Origin: Simmondsia chinensis
Lineage: Eukaryota; Streptophyta; Magnoliopsida; Caryophyllales; Simmondsiaceae
Assembly: GCA_018398585.1 (NCBI GenBank)
Contig: JAGTTD010000019.1
Span: 3,571,702 to 3,635,701 of the forward strand
DNA: 64,000 nucleotides
Direction of reading: 5' to 3'
In this document: piece after piece, positions 11,134 to 25,500 of the stretch
Numbering within the stretch: the stretch's first letter is position 1
How the letters are laid out: each line of letters opens with the position of its first letter
Position numbers and translations under genes: made by a program
Notes under the pieces: model-generated
Databases searched by the model: none
What the model was told of the DNA's origin: nothing
Seen by the model: the letters and a program-made list of their open reading frames with translations, nothing else

Positions 11134-13298
11134 ATGTTTTCAAGGGATGTTATATTATTTGAGTCGAACATGTGTATGTGTTTAGAGGTTAGACTGTTGT
11201 TTTCTATAATTTTTCTCCTGTTTCTTTTGTCTAATGTGAAAATGCTAAGCTTGATGCTTATGTCCAAGTATTCTTATCTGAAATAGGTATTTTGAGGCAA
11301 ACTAGAGAGTTAAAGAAACCATGATGTGTAATTTATTGTCTGAAGAAAGAAGTGCTACCATACAAATGACTGCTACAATTTTTGCCACCGATCATTCAGG
11401 TAATGCTTCTAATTCAATTCCATTCTGTTTAGACATGGAGAAGGAAAGTGTCAATTGTGCTGTGCGCAGTGTTTTGGATTGAACTAAGAAACCCTGGCTG
11501 TTTGAGGCTGATGGGGGCCATGTGTAGAGTTCATATGTTGTAACTGTAAACTTTGTTATGTCAACTGAGATGTTGACCATATTATATTCAGCTCTATCCT
11601 TTGTCTTCCTTGAATACTATAATAATTTTACCAAATAAGCCGACTTTCTAGAACCTTAGCTACGTTATTAAAAGCTGTCGTCTTTAGTTTGGCTTATATC
11701 ATTTTTGGGGGAGATTAAATTGTGTCACAAGAGAAGGTGAGCTATTTTGTTTTTGGCGATACCTTGTTTGAAAAAAGCATTGACGTAGCTTGGTACAGTT
11801 ATAAAATACGACGAATGTTGAGACTTTGAGATCAAAGATCCCATGTTGAATCCCCAACTATGCTTACTAGCAAAAAAGGGTCTCTATAAAGATAAGTTTT
11901 GTGCAACACAAGGACCGTTACACGGTCTATGGTTTATGGAATGACTTATTAATAAGGTCTTGGTAAAGTACTACCAAGATTGAGGCTTTATAACAATAGT
12001 GTATAGTGGTAAATAGTCTCCAACTTTTGGGACTTAACAAAATAAAAAAAAAAAAAAAAAAATTGAATGAGAGCCTAAGGTGTCTATGATTAATGATGAG
12101 TTCTAGTGAAACTCTAATATGTAATAACTACTAGCTGTACATCAATACACCCTTTCATTCTGAATTTAGTTTATCAAATTGATGTGAACCTAGATCAATT
12201 AAATGGGACAAAATAATATACAGGTTCAGCTCTATAACAACATGCTCATTGCGCAATAAAGAATGATAATAAGACGAGCCATTTTCGGGAAAAAAAAGGT
12301 GAAAATTTGCCAATTTCTAACTTGGTGTTCAAGTTTACATGGCATCTATGCGAAAGTCCCAATTGAGAGACTTATTTTTATCTTTGTTGCATGCAGAAAG
12401 TCACTATATAATATACGGAGTACCACCATTTTATTACAATTTAAACTTAGAGCCTTGAAAGTTTTCTACCGAGAAGTTGCTATTGTTCTTAGTGACTTGT
12501 CGTTAAACAAAGTGCTAATTGAAGGAGTGACTGTTGAATGAAAGCCGCTACTCCTAACAGTGATTTCTATTTGAAATAACTGCTATTTTAAACAGTAATT
12601 TTCCATGTGTACTGGGAAAAAAATATACCGGTCCTATGAATGTCCACGTGGACATGGTGTACATGTGGATCAAATCATGGGAAAATTTTTTTGAACCTTA
12701 AAATGAGTTTTTTTTTTGGAGAAGTCTCATAGAAGAATTGATTGAGTGAAATAGAGATGGTGAAGTCGAATGATCTTAGACAGTGGCATTTTAGGTAGGG
12801 TCAGTGTGTGGATTTGGTGTTGTACAACACTGATTTGTGGGAAAGAGAACCCATAGGACAATCACAACCTGAAATGACACTCTTTCACACGTACATCTTC
12901 ATATAATCCCAAAAAACGCGGCTATAAACACGTCTTTGAATTTTATTTCTTCAAAACAATCATCGGTCGTATTACAACAGTAACAATAATCAAAGCCTGT
13001 TCTCCTGACACAGGTTTCAGTAGTTTTTGTTACAGTTCATACAACATTGCATTTCCCCCTTTTCTAGTCACCGTAAATGATCCCTGACTTACAAAGAAAC
13101 CATTTACTGCAATTTCTTTCAGCTTGAACTGGTGCATGCTATTGTGGCCACAAGATCTTGCTCCTTTAAACCTCAGCCCTTGGATTAGTTAATGCATAAC
13201 TAAGATGGAGATGAATAGTATTGAAATCTGAGTTAATAATTAAGCTGAGCATCTTGAAAGTAAATTTTGTACATGATTGTCAGGTTACTCTGACAAAG
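11134..13298. other. Intergenic region and convergent 3' ends
   Basis: This holds the 3' UTR of the plus-strand gene (from 11134) and, at the right, that of the minus-strand PHO1 gene (below 13299). The two genes converge. The short ORFs at 12263-12541 and 11392-11580 show no domain. One SINE candidate is listed separately at 11775-12060; nothing else is recognised. Confidence 0.65.
11775..12060 (+). mobile_element. Candidate tRNA-derived SINE with poly(A) tail
   Basis: Box-A-like 'tagcttggtac' and box-B-like 'tgttgaatccc' are spaced as in tRNA-derived SINE heads. They are followed by about 180 bp and a terminal A-run at 12043-12060. No clear target duplication was found, so this is a weak call. 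Confidence 0.4.
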
Positions 13299-16200
13299 TT
13301 AGCCATCCGAGTCAGTCTCACGGAAGGGCAAGGGGACTTCCTTGACTGCCCTGAACCTGCCTACATTGTTCAAGTGCTCGTTCTCCATCCTGTTATTTGA
13401 GCATTACAAAGCGTCAGTATTAAGAATTTTACTTGTGAGTTTTTAACGAATTCAGTAGACCGTTGAAAAAGAAGAGAACAACATTTACGGTCAGTGTGCC
13501 TATATTTGGACAATAAAAATGCCAAATCGGTTGGTTAAGTCTAAGGGTTGATGTCATTTTATATAGTATTAGATTTAGACCAAGTATAAAATGTTTGGAC
13601 CCTCAAAGTTGGTGTTTACAGCGGATTTGAAAGTGATTGGCCTCCCAAAAAAAAAAAAAAAACTTTCAATAGGAGTAGAAACTGTTTTTCTACTCCTTAA
13701 AAGTAGAAGCATAATGCTTTTCCTTATAGAAATATCAGCAAAAACAAAAAGAAAATTTAAGATAAAAATATCGATAACTAAACAAACTACATGAACATTT
13801 GAAGTGTTAGTAGGAGTACCTGTAGAAGTTCCAATGGCCACGTCGGATGACTTCGAGGGAGGCCAAAGAAAAGTCTAGAAACTTCGATTCGATCATCCCC
13901 ACGTGATGAAATTTCATCACGGCCTCCACCCATACTACTCTCAGCACCACATTTGCTGCCTGTATTTTAAGTCGTTAACTTCTTTTTTGTTCCCTTTCGA
14001 TTTGATATATATAGCATTGGAAAAATAAGATCAGGTATTGTTTCTTTCTGGGTTCATGGAGAAAATGATTATTAGCTTTGCTTCTTGTAATTGACCTTGT
14101 TCTACATAATTTGTAGAATAATTATATTATTGTATAATCGAATACATAAGTTGATTATTGAAATTAAATACATTAAGAAAGACAAGGAGAACTTACAATA
14201 GAGAAGCGAAAAAGAGAGGACAGAAAAATTAAATGAGAATGACTGCTATGTGTTAAATTTTATAGGGTCTTTAAGCCCGATCTATAGAGTTGGCACACGT
14301 GAGATCGACATATAAGTCCAAGTGGGGTTCCATCCTAAAACCAATTGGCAATAGGTGGAGTAATTCGTTAAACTTATAAATTAATCTTTTCATTCCCCAA
14401 CTCTAATGTGAGATGTTTATGTTAGACTTATATGTGGAGTCTTCATTCAACACTATGTTTTGGGTTTTAATAGATATTATAATCCAAAGTTTTAATAGTG
14501 AAATTTTAACATTTAATTTGGTTGTGGTTTTGCCTCTAGTTTAGAGAGAGTTTCCACATGAATATCAACGTGTTATTTTGTTATACCTTCGCTTTCGTCG
14601 TTTTTCTTGTACTTCCTCAATATGTTTTCTATAACTCATGATATATTACTGCATAATCAACAGCAACAATAACAACCTAGTGCCTCAAAGAGGCTTAGGG
14701 TAAGAAATATGCAGCTTTATCCTTATAGGGTACTACCCTGTAAAGATACTGTTTACAAAAGACTCTCAACCTAAAAATATTACTGTATAATCGAATAGAC
14801 AAATTGAATGTCTAGATTAAATACATATGAAAAGAGGAGGATGTTGGAACTTACAATAGAGAGATAGTAAATGAACTTGTGCTTCAAGATGAGGTGGTCC
14901 CTTAACCATGGGTTAGAGGAAGTAGGGTTAAGCAAACCCCAGTCCCTGACAAAATCCCAATACAATTGGTACACCGTGGCAGTGACAGATGTCAGCACCA
15001 CAATGATCATCCACAAGGGCCCTGGCTGCTGCGCGTACGTCAGACGCGCCCCCGCCGCCACCATTGCTGACACGTACTTCCCCAAGTTTGCTAAGTGCAC
15101 CGGGTCTGACTCGTCCAACCATCTTCTTGCACACTACATGTAGTGATTCATTTTAGACTGTAAAGAGGTACAACAACGTTCTAATAAAGGTTACATGCAT
15201 TCGAGGAGGGGAGATGAGATTTAAATTCGAGGCTTCATGTTTCAACGTGAGTAGTTTAATCACTATATCAAATTCAACAGCTCAACCACGACAAACCTAA
15301 TGTCTGAAAGGTTCTTGCCAAGGCAGGGTGAAATATGCGCAGCCTTACACCTACAGGATGCTATTCTAAAAGGAGGCTATTTCCGAGGGCCCCAATAACT
15401 CAATTAAATATAATTACTACAAGAAATTATTTAGCTTTTTTTTTCTTGTTCTTGATTAAGCTAAAGCTTTGTATAAATATATAGTGGGCACTAAGGAAGA
15501 TGGATAAAGTCTGTCAATTTACCCACAAGAACAAAACGAAAAACACAAAAGTAGAACAATGCAAGAAAAAATATTTGTGGACACAGTCATGGAGCAAACA
15601 CTCTAGAATTAGCTAGTTCAAATATTTACGAAAGCGGGATTAATACTTGAGTTTTTGCTTTTGAGAATTAGCTAAGAAGGCCGCGCTCCAGAAGGTGGAA
15701 GAATGTAGGTAATACCTGCATGGCGCGCCAGTAGTAAGGGGAAAAGGAGATGACATAGGCCAGCTCTCGGTAGAGCCTCCCTGACTTGCAGACATCATAT
15801 TGGTGTGTCCTGAATGTCCCTGCCAGGAAATAGCAAGCTATGGTTTCCATGTGCCGTAGTAGTGGTATCTGTATTTATATATACGACCGTGTTAAACTTC
15901 ATTATTTAAAATCATTATGAATTTGTAATGTTATTTTAAAGAAAATACGGAAGTATATATTTCACAAGCATATTGTGGTGAAATTTGTACACAAATAGTA
16001 CTCGTTTACCTGGCTTGTTAGCTGGTCTGCCATGAAAAAGTCCATCATCAAGACCTACCCATATGAGTTTTATCCCAAATATTAGCAAATTTAAAATTCT
16101 AGCATGAAGTGTAAATGTTAAAGGAAAAGAAAAATTCAAATAATAGAATCTTGAGTCCAATCCTGACTCATGGAGCTGGCATATGATACTGAAATATAAG

Positions 16201-19200
16201 TTTGATAATTGTACATTGATCTCTTCTTTATTATGCAATCACTGTGCATGAAACTTTATTCGAAGTTTTTAACGTGTACCTTATACAAGGGAGAGAAGAT
16301 AATGTTACGCATCACCCGTAGGAAGCAAAACCGTGTCGATCGGTAGAAAATGTTGAGAGGGCAAATAAGCAAAGCAAGGAAGATCTGAAACACCAACAAG
16401 AGAGATTTATATATTTATTTTTATTTTCACTTAGCTTTCATATATAATAATTAAGTGCACAATATCATATGTATTAAATCTGACACCAATAAGCCAGTTC
16501 GACTTTGCTTAAGAAGATTTTGGTGGGCTCAGGCACATTGAGGTTCTGAGACCGGATTCAAATCAAGCGTGTCGGCTAATGTTGCGATTTTTTGGCCCTA
16601 CATTCCATGTTGGGAATTAGCCTATGAGCATTGGGTAGAGGTTGGGTCCAAAGTGTCCTTACATTGGAGACACCTCTCATTTCCGGTAATTGAGTGATAA
16701 AGAATTGGTACAACCGTGGCCCATTTTTTAAAATTGAGCTAATCTCGGTGGACAATCATTATATTTTAAAAATGAAATAGTATATAAGTGACTAGGGCAA
16801 CGAACCAAGAGGAGGATCCCGGGAAGAATGTCGACTTGCTGAGGGGAAAAACCACTGGACCGTAAGAGAAGGTGGAGAACGAGGGCCCCGACAACGGCGG
16901 TCATGAGAGAGGTGCAAAGGAGGAAGGCATCCCTATACTTGAGGGAAGTCTTAGGAGAGAACTCAAAAATGAAGGTGAAGTTGATCTTTGTAGCCTTCCA
17001 CATCAACAAGTTGCACCCATACATGAACAAGTGCAAGCTCATTAATGCAAACATGCTGCACATATAATTCAAATTTCACCATTAAATTTAAGTAAACATT
17101 AATTAAGAAATTAACTATTTTTAAATATTACGCGAAAATATTGCTTTTCTAATTTAACGCAAGTTTTATACGTCATCGATTATGATCCAAATGGATTGAC
17201 TCAAGCTCTGAAAATCAAAAGATGCGGCTTGGAACAAGACTAGTTCGAAGTGGTGTCATCCCTGTTCTCCGTAGTCTTCGGTCTAGCCTGGTTCATGTTT
17301 GGACTAATGGGATTTTTTATACTTACAAGCAATTATTTCCAAGATAGACCTGGAAATCAAAATTTTACTGTATGTACAGGTGCTAGCTGGGGATGTTCTT
17401 TATCGATTTTTGTCATAATCTTGAATTAGGCGTGGCTATTTTTTTTATCATTATAAAGGGCCAAAAGCCCGCCAACTACAAGACATCAACAAGGAGATCA
17501 TGGATCATCCATCGATGAGTACATTTTTTAAATTGGTAGTTCTATGCTACCAAATAGACCATTAAATGGACATGGCTATTAGTCAATGAGTTGAGGGAGA
17601 AAAAGAGGACCTGAAAATAGGATAGACGGTTTCCATATAAGCAAAGTTGCTGCTTGAAGACAGTAGTCCTGACAAGTGGGCTAGTATTGCGTACACCGCA
17701 AACAGTGTCACAAAACACCCTGTAAACAACCCTGCCCAAAAATATACAAAAAAAAAAAAGGTTAAAAAAATGCGTAGTATTACTTTATAGGTAAAGTTAT
17801 TGTGAATATTCATATTTTAGAGAAAACAAAGAAATGCGTAATATGTAGATTATTTAAACAAGAAGATTAAATGTTTCACAAAAAATATAATATTTAAGTG
17901 AAAAGAAACAACATATTTTAGAAAAAAAATGATATCGGTTCATAAGTGACTGAAATAATAATGTGGCAACGTAAAACATGACAAGCATTTCTTTCTTTTT
18001 TTTTTTTTTGAATATTTAGTATTTTTTCTTTTTTAAAGTATATTTCCTTTTTTTTTTTCCTGTATAGTAAATACTATGTTCTTTTCATTTTTTTTTTCTC
18101 AACGGTTGTATCTTTTTAAGGGATTTGAATCTAATTGTATCTTATAATATCATTTAATATACCCAAATTAGATAATTAATTTAATAAATTTAATATTATT
18201 AAAAAAGTAAATACAAAAGAAAGTAAAAGAAAAAGAAAGTTGGTATAGAAAAGACAATTTGGACAAATAAAAAGAATTCCGGCAATAAATAAATGGATTT
18301 TGTTATTATCATATTATAAATTATTATTGTCAGAGTAATAATATGATTTATAGATAATAAAATTTATAAAATTATCTTAAAAACTATAATATTACTCTAG
18401 TAATAATTGTTTTTTTCTAACTAAAAATAATTTTCATAGTCAACAAATTAAACATTTTCCTTTTTGGTGCTTAGTTAGGTGGGTGGGTCCAAGTGAATCT
18501 CCTCAAATTTGATCATAAATTTTCAACGGCTATTTTTTTTTTCAAATTACTAATTATAGATAGTCATCTACATATTTATTTTTTTGATAATTAGAGTGAG
18601 GATTAATAATAAAAAAAAGTTAGTGCACCCGTCAAATTGGGATCCGGGGAATCCCACAAAATGGAAAATGAGAAAAAGCAATGCAACAAAAGGATAATGA
18701 CACCCAAAGCAAAAATCATAAAATGCACCAGTTGATTATTCTTCTAAGACATTGGTCGAGTCCGGCATTCTCATGCACTCAATGTTTCTTGCAACTTTAT
18801 CAGATTATTCTCGTTATATATTTAGCTCGAGGAAAAATATTATAAATCTAGGGTACAGTTAGTTTTCTACTCGAGTTAGGTACTGAAAACTTCACATATA
18901 AATGTTTGAATTGTCTTATATCAAAGTTATGAAAAAGAAGAGATTAATATATAACAGTAGTGAAATACTCTCATTTCATGCTAATTGATTCTTCGATGCG
19001 TGGAAACCCTCTAAGGCCCAGTGAAAGTTCATATTAGGCTTAGAGCTGGTTGAACCTAGAGAACGTAAATTCGAGTTGAGACAGCTCTCGCTTAAGCTCG
19101 CCACACCTTGGCTTGCTATAGGCTTGTTTGTCGGTGGTCTTGCTCATTTTTGTGGTCATAGATTTTAGCTAAACCATGTAAATTTTAGTATTTTTATTTT

Positions 19201-19531
19201 TTCCAATCCCTTTAATTAATTTTCGCTATTTTTCTTTAGAGTTCGGTGTTTATGAACGACCCCTAATTTTATAAGGCATGGGCTTGAAAGGGTTGCGACT
19301 TAGTTATCTAGTTATACAATTTTTATACCAAGATATAGCTCACGAGGATTTGTGAATTGGCCTGATACACTTACGCTCTAATACTGATAAAGTTAAAAAT
19401 TTTGGAACTAATTTATTAACTTCTTCTCAATGTTATGGGTATATATAAAGTTTGATTTGTACACCTATAAACATAGAAAAGTATCATTAGTTTACGAAAA
19501 ATAACAAACTGACATTATTTTTTATAATTGG

Positions 19532-19584
<53 letters not shown>

Positions 19585-22500
19585 TAATTATATATAATAT
19601 TTTACTTATTCTTATGGTAAATTTGGGTCGACCGTGACGCAGCATGCACTAAATGAAACAAATGGCGCCTATAAATAATTAAATTAACACATGTTTGTCA
19701 ACTTATATCACTATGATTAGATTAATATAATTAGCCGTCAACTTGCTTTTTGTAATTTACTTTAATTAGATGGCTCTGTTCATTCTGAATTACAGGTAAC
19801 TCGGCTCGGTGAGCTCAGCTAGCTAAGCACAAATTGACATAACTTGGGCTTGATGACTGTATATTATAACCAATGCGAGACAACACTAAGCGTCTATTTG
19901 GTATAACTTTCTATTTGCATATTTTGGTTTATCATGAAAAATTAAAAGCTTGTTTTCAAAAATAATTTTTTCTAGTTTTTGATTTTTTGGTTTATCATGA
20001 AGAAAACTAATAACAAGAAAAGTAATTTTTAAAACCTTATTTTTAGTTTTTAAAAAATTAACAATTGTAAATGGGTACCAAACTTTCCCCAATTATGAGC
20101 TTAGCTTATCGATCTAAGTTGTAGGCCGAGCTTGAGTTCCTGAAGTTCAATGAGATTCAAGTTGAGCACAATATTTCTTATGCAAAGGTTCAATGCCGAT
20201 AAGCTATGTCTCAAATTAACTTATTCACAACATTTAAAAGAATTTATACATCTACATTCAATCACTGGATATCTTGTATCATAATTCAATTGATATCAAT
20301 TGGTAAAAGTATGAACGGCTATTAGATTTGAACTCAGAACATCTCTAAAAAGATTAAAAATGTAAGTTTAACATAACGATTATATACTTTGTCTTTCGAG
20401 CCCTTGCTCGTTACTTAATGAAAAAAGAAACATAACAATTATATACTTTGATACAAAACATTGTAATTTGGATATGTCAAGAGGATTCATATCAAAAGTT
20501 GTTAAATACTGAAATTATCGAATTTAGGTTATAACCACATAATAAAATATTTTAGTTTTATGCTTAGTTGAAAGATAATTATTGAAAATTCACATTTTTG
20601 TAAATGATGAAATTATTATATTAATAAAGACAATAAGATAATCTAGCAATATGTATATATATATTTTTAGAAACAATAAGATAAAATTTTGTACTAGCAG
20701 GTACTTTTGTTCAATCTAGGTAGGTCATCTTGTTCGCTGCACGCGTTTTGTGTAAGATAGAGTCTCGTTTTTTTAGGTGTGTCGGTTTTTATATTACGAG
20801 TGTTTTCGGTAATTATCGAAAGACAAATCCAGAAAAACATACCAACGAAAAAGGTAACCATGTGGGATTCTTTTTGTTGTTGTGGACGCAAAAACTTCAT
20901 AGCCTTTTTTCTGTCATTCTCTGCAAAGTGCTGTATGAATAAACTCTCCACCTCGTTCATTTTCCTTACCACCTTTTTTATAACATTAAATAAACACACT
21001 CAGTAAATATTTAAATAACCTCATGTGATAGTATGTAATCATTCTTGAACCTTCACTAATTAGCTTAAGTTTTCATGATATTTGGTTCCTTAACATAATA
21101 TCGAAGCCTGGTCACGAGTTTGAATTTCAACATCCTTGTTTTCATTATTAACATAACTTAAGCATAAGGTATAAGGTGGACCCGTGCAATATTCATGTTT
21201 TAAGCTCAATGGACGTTCGTGTGAGGGGTATATTAGAGTATAAAACCATTAATGGATCTTACCCATTATCTTGAACTTTTGGAATAGGTGGTTCCTTGAC
21301 ACCTCAATAATAGTCTCCATTTACGTACACAAACTTTCTTAAACTCCAAATTCTATAAGGAAATGTTATACATATATATATATATATATATAATATATAT
21401 CTGTGCTTTTAATCAATTTGTATGCTCTATAATATGATGGAAAATTATGAACTTATGAAAATCATAATTAGAATGATTATAAATTCATAAAATAAAAATC
21501 ACACTATACTCATACAGTATATACATTTATTTTATATTTAATTTGTGTATCGAGCATAACATCAAAGTATGGTCAATAGATTTTATTTTCTTACCTTGTC
21601 GGAATTGATAAAATGGGAGGCTTTCACTTTCTGCAAATACGTATCAGATTCTTGTTTGTTTGCTACCTGTTAAATAAAACATGATTCTTTACTCAAAATC
21701 GCTAAGCAATATTCCAAAATTATCTATCTTCAGAATATACCACTTTTGGGTATAATCTACGTGTTTAAACTTTTAAAATGGTTTTCCATCAAACCGAGTC
21801 TACTTATACTAAAAAATATCATATACTTAATCTGTTATTATATTAAAAACAGAGACAATACTTATAACATAGCCTATAATGAAATAGGCTGTCAGGACAA
21901 TAATTATTATTGTCAGAGCAATATTATGATTTGTAACTAATAGCCATAAAATTTCACAAAGTTGATCTAGTATCAACAATTTTGTTCTGATAATATATGT
22001 AAGCGAATGAATTACTACCTCGAAGTACAGGCAAAACAAAAATTTTGGTAATATATTTTTCAGGTTATTATATTATAAATGCTAAATTTTTAAATATAAA
22101 GGTAATTATATCATCAAAGATGAGCCTTTACTTTATCATTAAAAATTTTATTTAGCAATAGCACTGCCCCATTTTCAAGTGTAAAGACAGTAATGAAAAA
22201 TGCTAAATGTACCCGATCCATAAATTTGTTTTATATTCTTATAAAATCAATAAATGCTAATATGTATTATATATTATATATTTCTGATTAATATATATAT
22301 ATTATATTTGAAAGTTTTTTTTATTGAAAACTACTAAAATTTTAGTTGTGGTTTTAAAAATCACATATATTTTCTAATTTTTAAAAAATCACCTAAACTT
22401 TACAAAAATTTTCAATGTTATACCTTAATATTAATGTTGTTAATGTCTGTTAGTTTTTGAAGGAAAAAAATAATTTAAAAAAAATTGTAATTTACATATA

Positions 22501-25500
22501 AAATAATTTTAAAATATTTTAAATATCTAAAAAAATTTATAAATACATAAAAACTAATTTTATATTTTAAAAAAATATTTTATTAAAATATTACGTCAGT
22601 AAAAACTGAAAGATGTCAACGGTGCTAACATTACAGCATGACATTGAAAAATTTTGTAAAGTTTAGGTAGTTATTTAAAAAAATTAGAAAATTTAGGTGG
22701 TTTTCAAAAAACGAACCTAAAATATAGGTAATTTTCAGTAAAAAATCTAATATTTTATTAGTAGAAAATTTAGGTGGTTTTCTAAAAATGCACCTAAAAT
22801 ATAGGTAATTTTCAGTATTAAATAAGCCCAATTGAATTTGGATTGACCCATTTAACCCGTTTAGGTAATTGGGTTGAATTTGAGTTTGACCCATTTAACT
22901 TATTTTCAATATGCTTAAACCAATTATGTTAGGTATTTGGGTGGTATATTTTCTGGTAATTTATCCTACATAAGATAGTTTAAATAATATTTACTAATAT
23001 TAATTTGATAGTTTATTTTAACGATTATAAATAATGTTATGCTTTTACTGGTAGTATCATCTAAAGGGTGTCTTATTGACATGTTTGTAAGTTAAGAAAC
23101 TAATATTTAATAAAAAAATACAATATAAATAAATGGGTAAGGGTTGAGAGTTCCTAACTCGTTTAATAAAACATATCGGGATCGGGTTGACTTAGTTTTT
23201 AAGACCCCTTGCATAACACAATCACAAACACGGCACAATACGACACATCTGCCAGTCCTACATGCGCCTTCCAATAGGGTCAAGCTGTGGGAAAAAAAAA
23301 TCACTTTCTTAAAATAATTGTTTGTAGAAGTATTGTAAAAATTACTGTGCATAAATGTATTTTTGTCCGAAAATATTGTAGTTTTTGTTCCTACTTTTAC
23401 TCTAAAGGAGAAGCATTATTTTATTACTTTTACTTAAAACGGGAAAAAACACTTCCTCTTATTTAAAACCTTTTTTTTTTTTTTGGGTCAAACACTGTTA
23501 AAATTTGCAAAAAATGCTTTTATAAAAAAAATAAAAAATTGGCCAAAATAACACTTATTTCAATTAATTAGGTTGAATTATTTGAGATCAAGTTACTAAA
23601 TATTTGATTTTGATCCTAAATTTTCAGTACTTTCGTGTCAAACTATGAAAGTCACACACCAGCACAATTTTAGTACCGGTTTATATATTTTTTTCATGTA
23701 AATTTAATGGTGTTATATATGCAATCTTTAATAAAAAGAATAATATAAAAGCTAAATGAATAAATTAGTACAAATCAAGCACTCACATCATATAAAGTTA
23801 TAAAACAAATCAGAACAACAATTTTAATACGCAGCTTATTCTCTCACAATTATTGTAGTTTGCTAATCACAAGTCTCTTTTCAAAAAACTTTGGGATTAC
23901 GAGTTTCTAAATGATCATACGACGAATAGTCCAACGATTGAATAAAAATATTTCCCACAAGAGACATCACGATTCGATTAGTTAATCTAGTTAGAATTTG
24001 GCCAAACTTTGTATTTGGGTCGTGACAAGGTCGGGTCATATCTGGTTTTGGACAAGTCAGATATGTTATTTTAAATCTATTAGTCGAACAACAAAATTAG
24101 GAGTATAAAGGATTTTTTTTTTTTTTTTTTTTGTGGAACGTGTGGGGCAAATAATTAGTTTCTATATAGTTTTGGTTTTGGGAGCTCGATGAGTAAATTG
24201 GGATTATGCATCACATGAAGAGTTTTCCGATGTTCTTATGACCTTTAACCTTTCTTTAATTATTTTTAATTTATTTTTGCTCCAGAGTTAACGATTTTCT
24301 GTTAGCTTCTTATGACACACACACACACAGGGGGGTTATTTTCCTTTTTCTGCACTATGCGTGCGCTTTTTGGGGGTTTCTTTGTGAGATGTTAGTTTTA
24401 TATCATGAGTTTTTCTCGCTGCTTATCGAAAAAATATATTTGGATATATTATTTGTTGTACGGATTGAATATCTAAACTAATTACATCTTGTATTTTCCT
24501 TAGATTTGAAAGAGGGGTTACCTTGTCAAATTTCTTGAGGATCTTGGTGAACGCCACCATGTTCAGTGAGCTGTAGAGATATTTTAGTCAGTCAAAATTT
24601 TTTCTGATAACTAAAAAGTAAGGAGTTCCAGTACATAAAGTTTTTTAAAAAAAAAAGGGTATAGATCTTCCATCCTTAGTCTTAATACGCATCGTGATTA
24701 AAGTCAGACAAGTGAAGCGCTCAGGTTTGAACTCTTGCGAATTTTCATTTCAAATATAAAATCCCAAGATATATTTTTTAATAAGTAAATAATAGTGAGA
24801 CAAGTGTGTTTCATTGAGATCTATTAGTATAAAACCGGCGTATTTATCGAAACGGAGCTTAAGAAAGCCAATACAGGAGGAAAAAAAATCATTAAACTAA
24901 ACCTTTTATTGTCCAATAATTAACCATAAATTTCGTGCTTGTTTTATTTTTAAAAAAAATCATTGGACTGGTCATTGGTAGAAATTAAATTAAATAATTG
25001 AAGGTTTATATTCTTTTGTTAGAAAAGATGGATTGGCATACCAAAAATTTTAGTCTTTTTAAAAGTAATATATGCTTTTTTCTTATTTTGACTTAAACTT
25101 TTTTCTTTTCTGTAAAAATAATAATATTTATTTCTTTCTTTATGTTAAAAAATTGAAGAGGAAAATAAAGTATATCGAATAAAATATTAGAGATATTTAT
25201 GTCATTAGTCCTTGTGCTTTGATTATTGTATTTTTCTTTGAAAACGTGGTTATTGTATCAATCTAGTCATTTTACTTTAATTTATGTCAATTTAATCTAT
25301 ACACAATTAAAAATATAAGGACAAAATCGACACATTAAGCAAAATACAGAGACTAATGACATAAAAATCCCCAAATATTGTGCATATTTTACTTCTTTTC
25401 TAAACATATTGTCGTAAGATTATTTATAAAAAAAAAAAAAACCGCCATAAGGTAATTTTTGTTTGTCAGGATATGGTTGGCCAAACTATGAAAAAATTAT

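Larger units (their letters stand above)
17732..20842. other. PHO1 intron 7 (3.1 kb), mostly AT-rich
   Basis: This intron has T-runs around 18000-18120, an (AT)n microsatellite at 19537-19580, and a candidate MITE at 19886-20095. Near its minus-strand 5' end (20735-20820) is a stretch ending 'taattatcgaaag' that resembles LINE 3' tails. No conserved coding sequence is seen. Confidence 0.6.

Noticed and set aside
14780..15143. Separate small genes at each PHO1 exon
   Set aside because: The exons join with matching phase and conserved order into one protein; start codons reported inside them are only internal codons.
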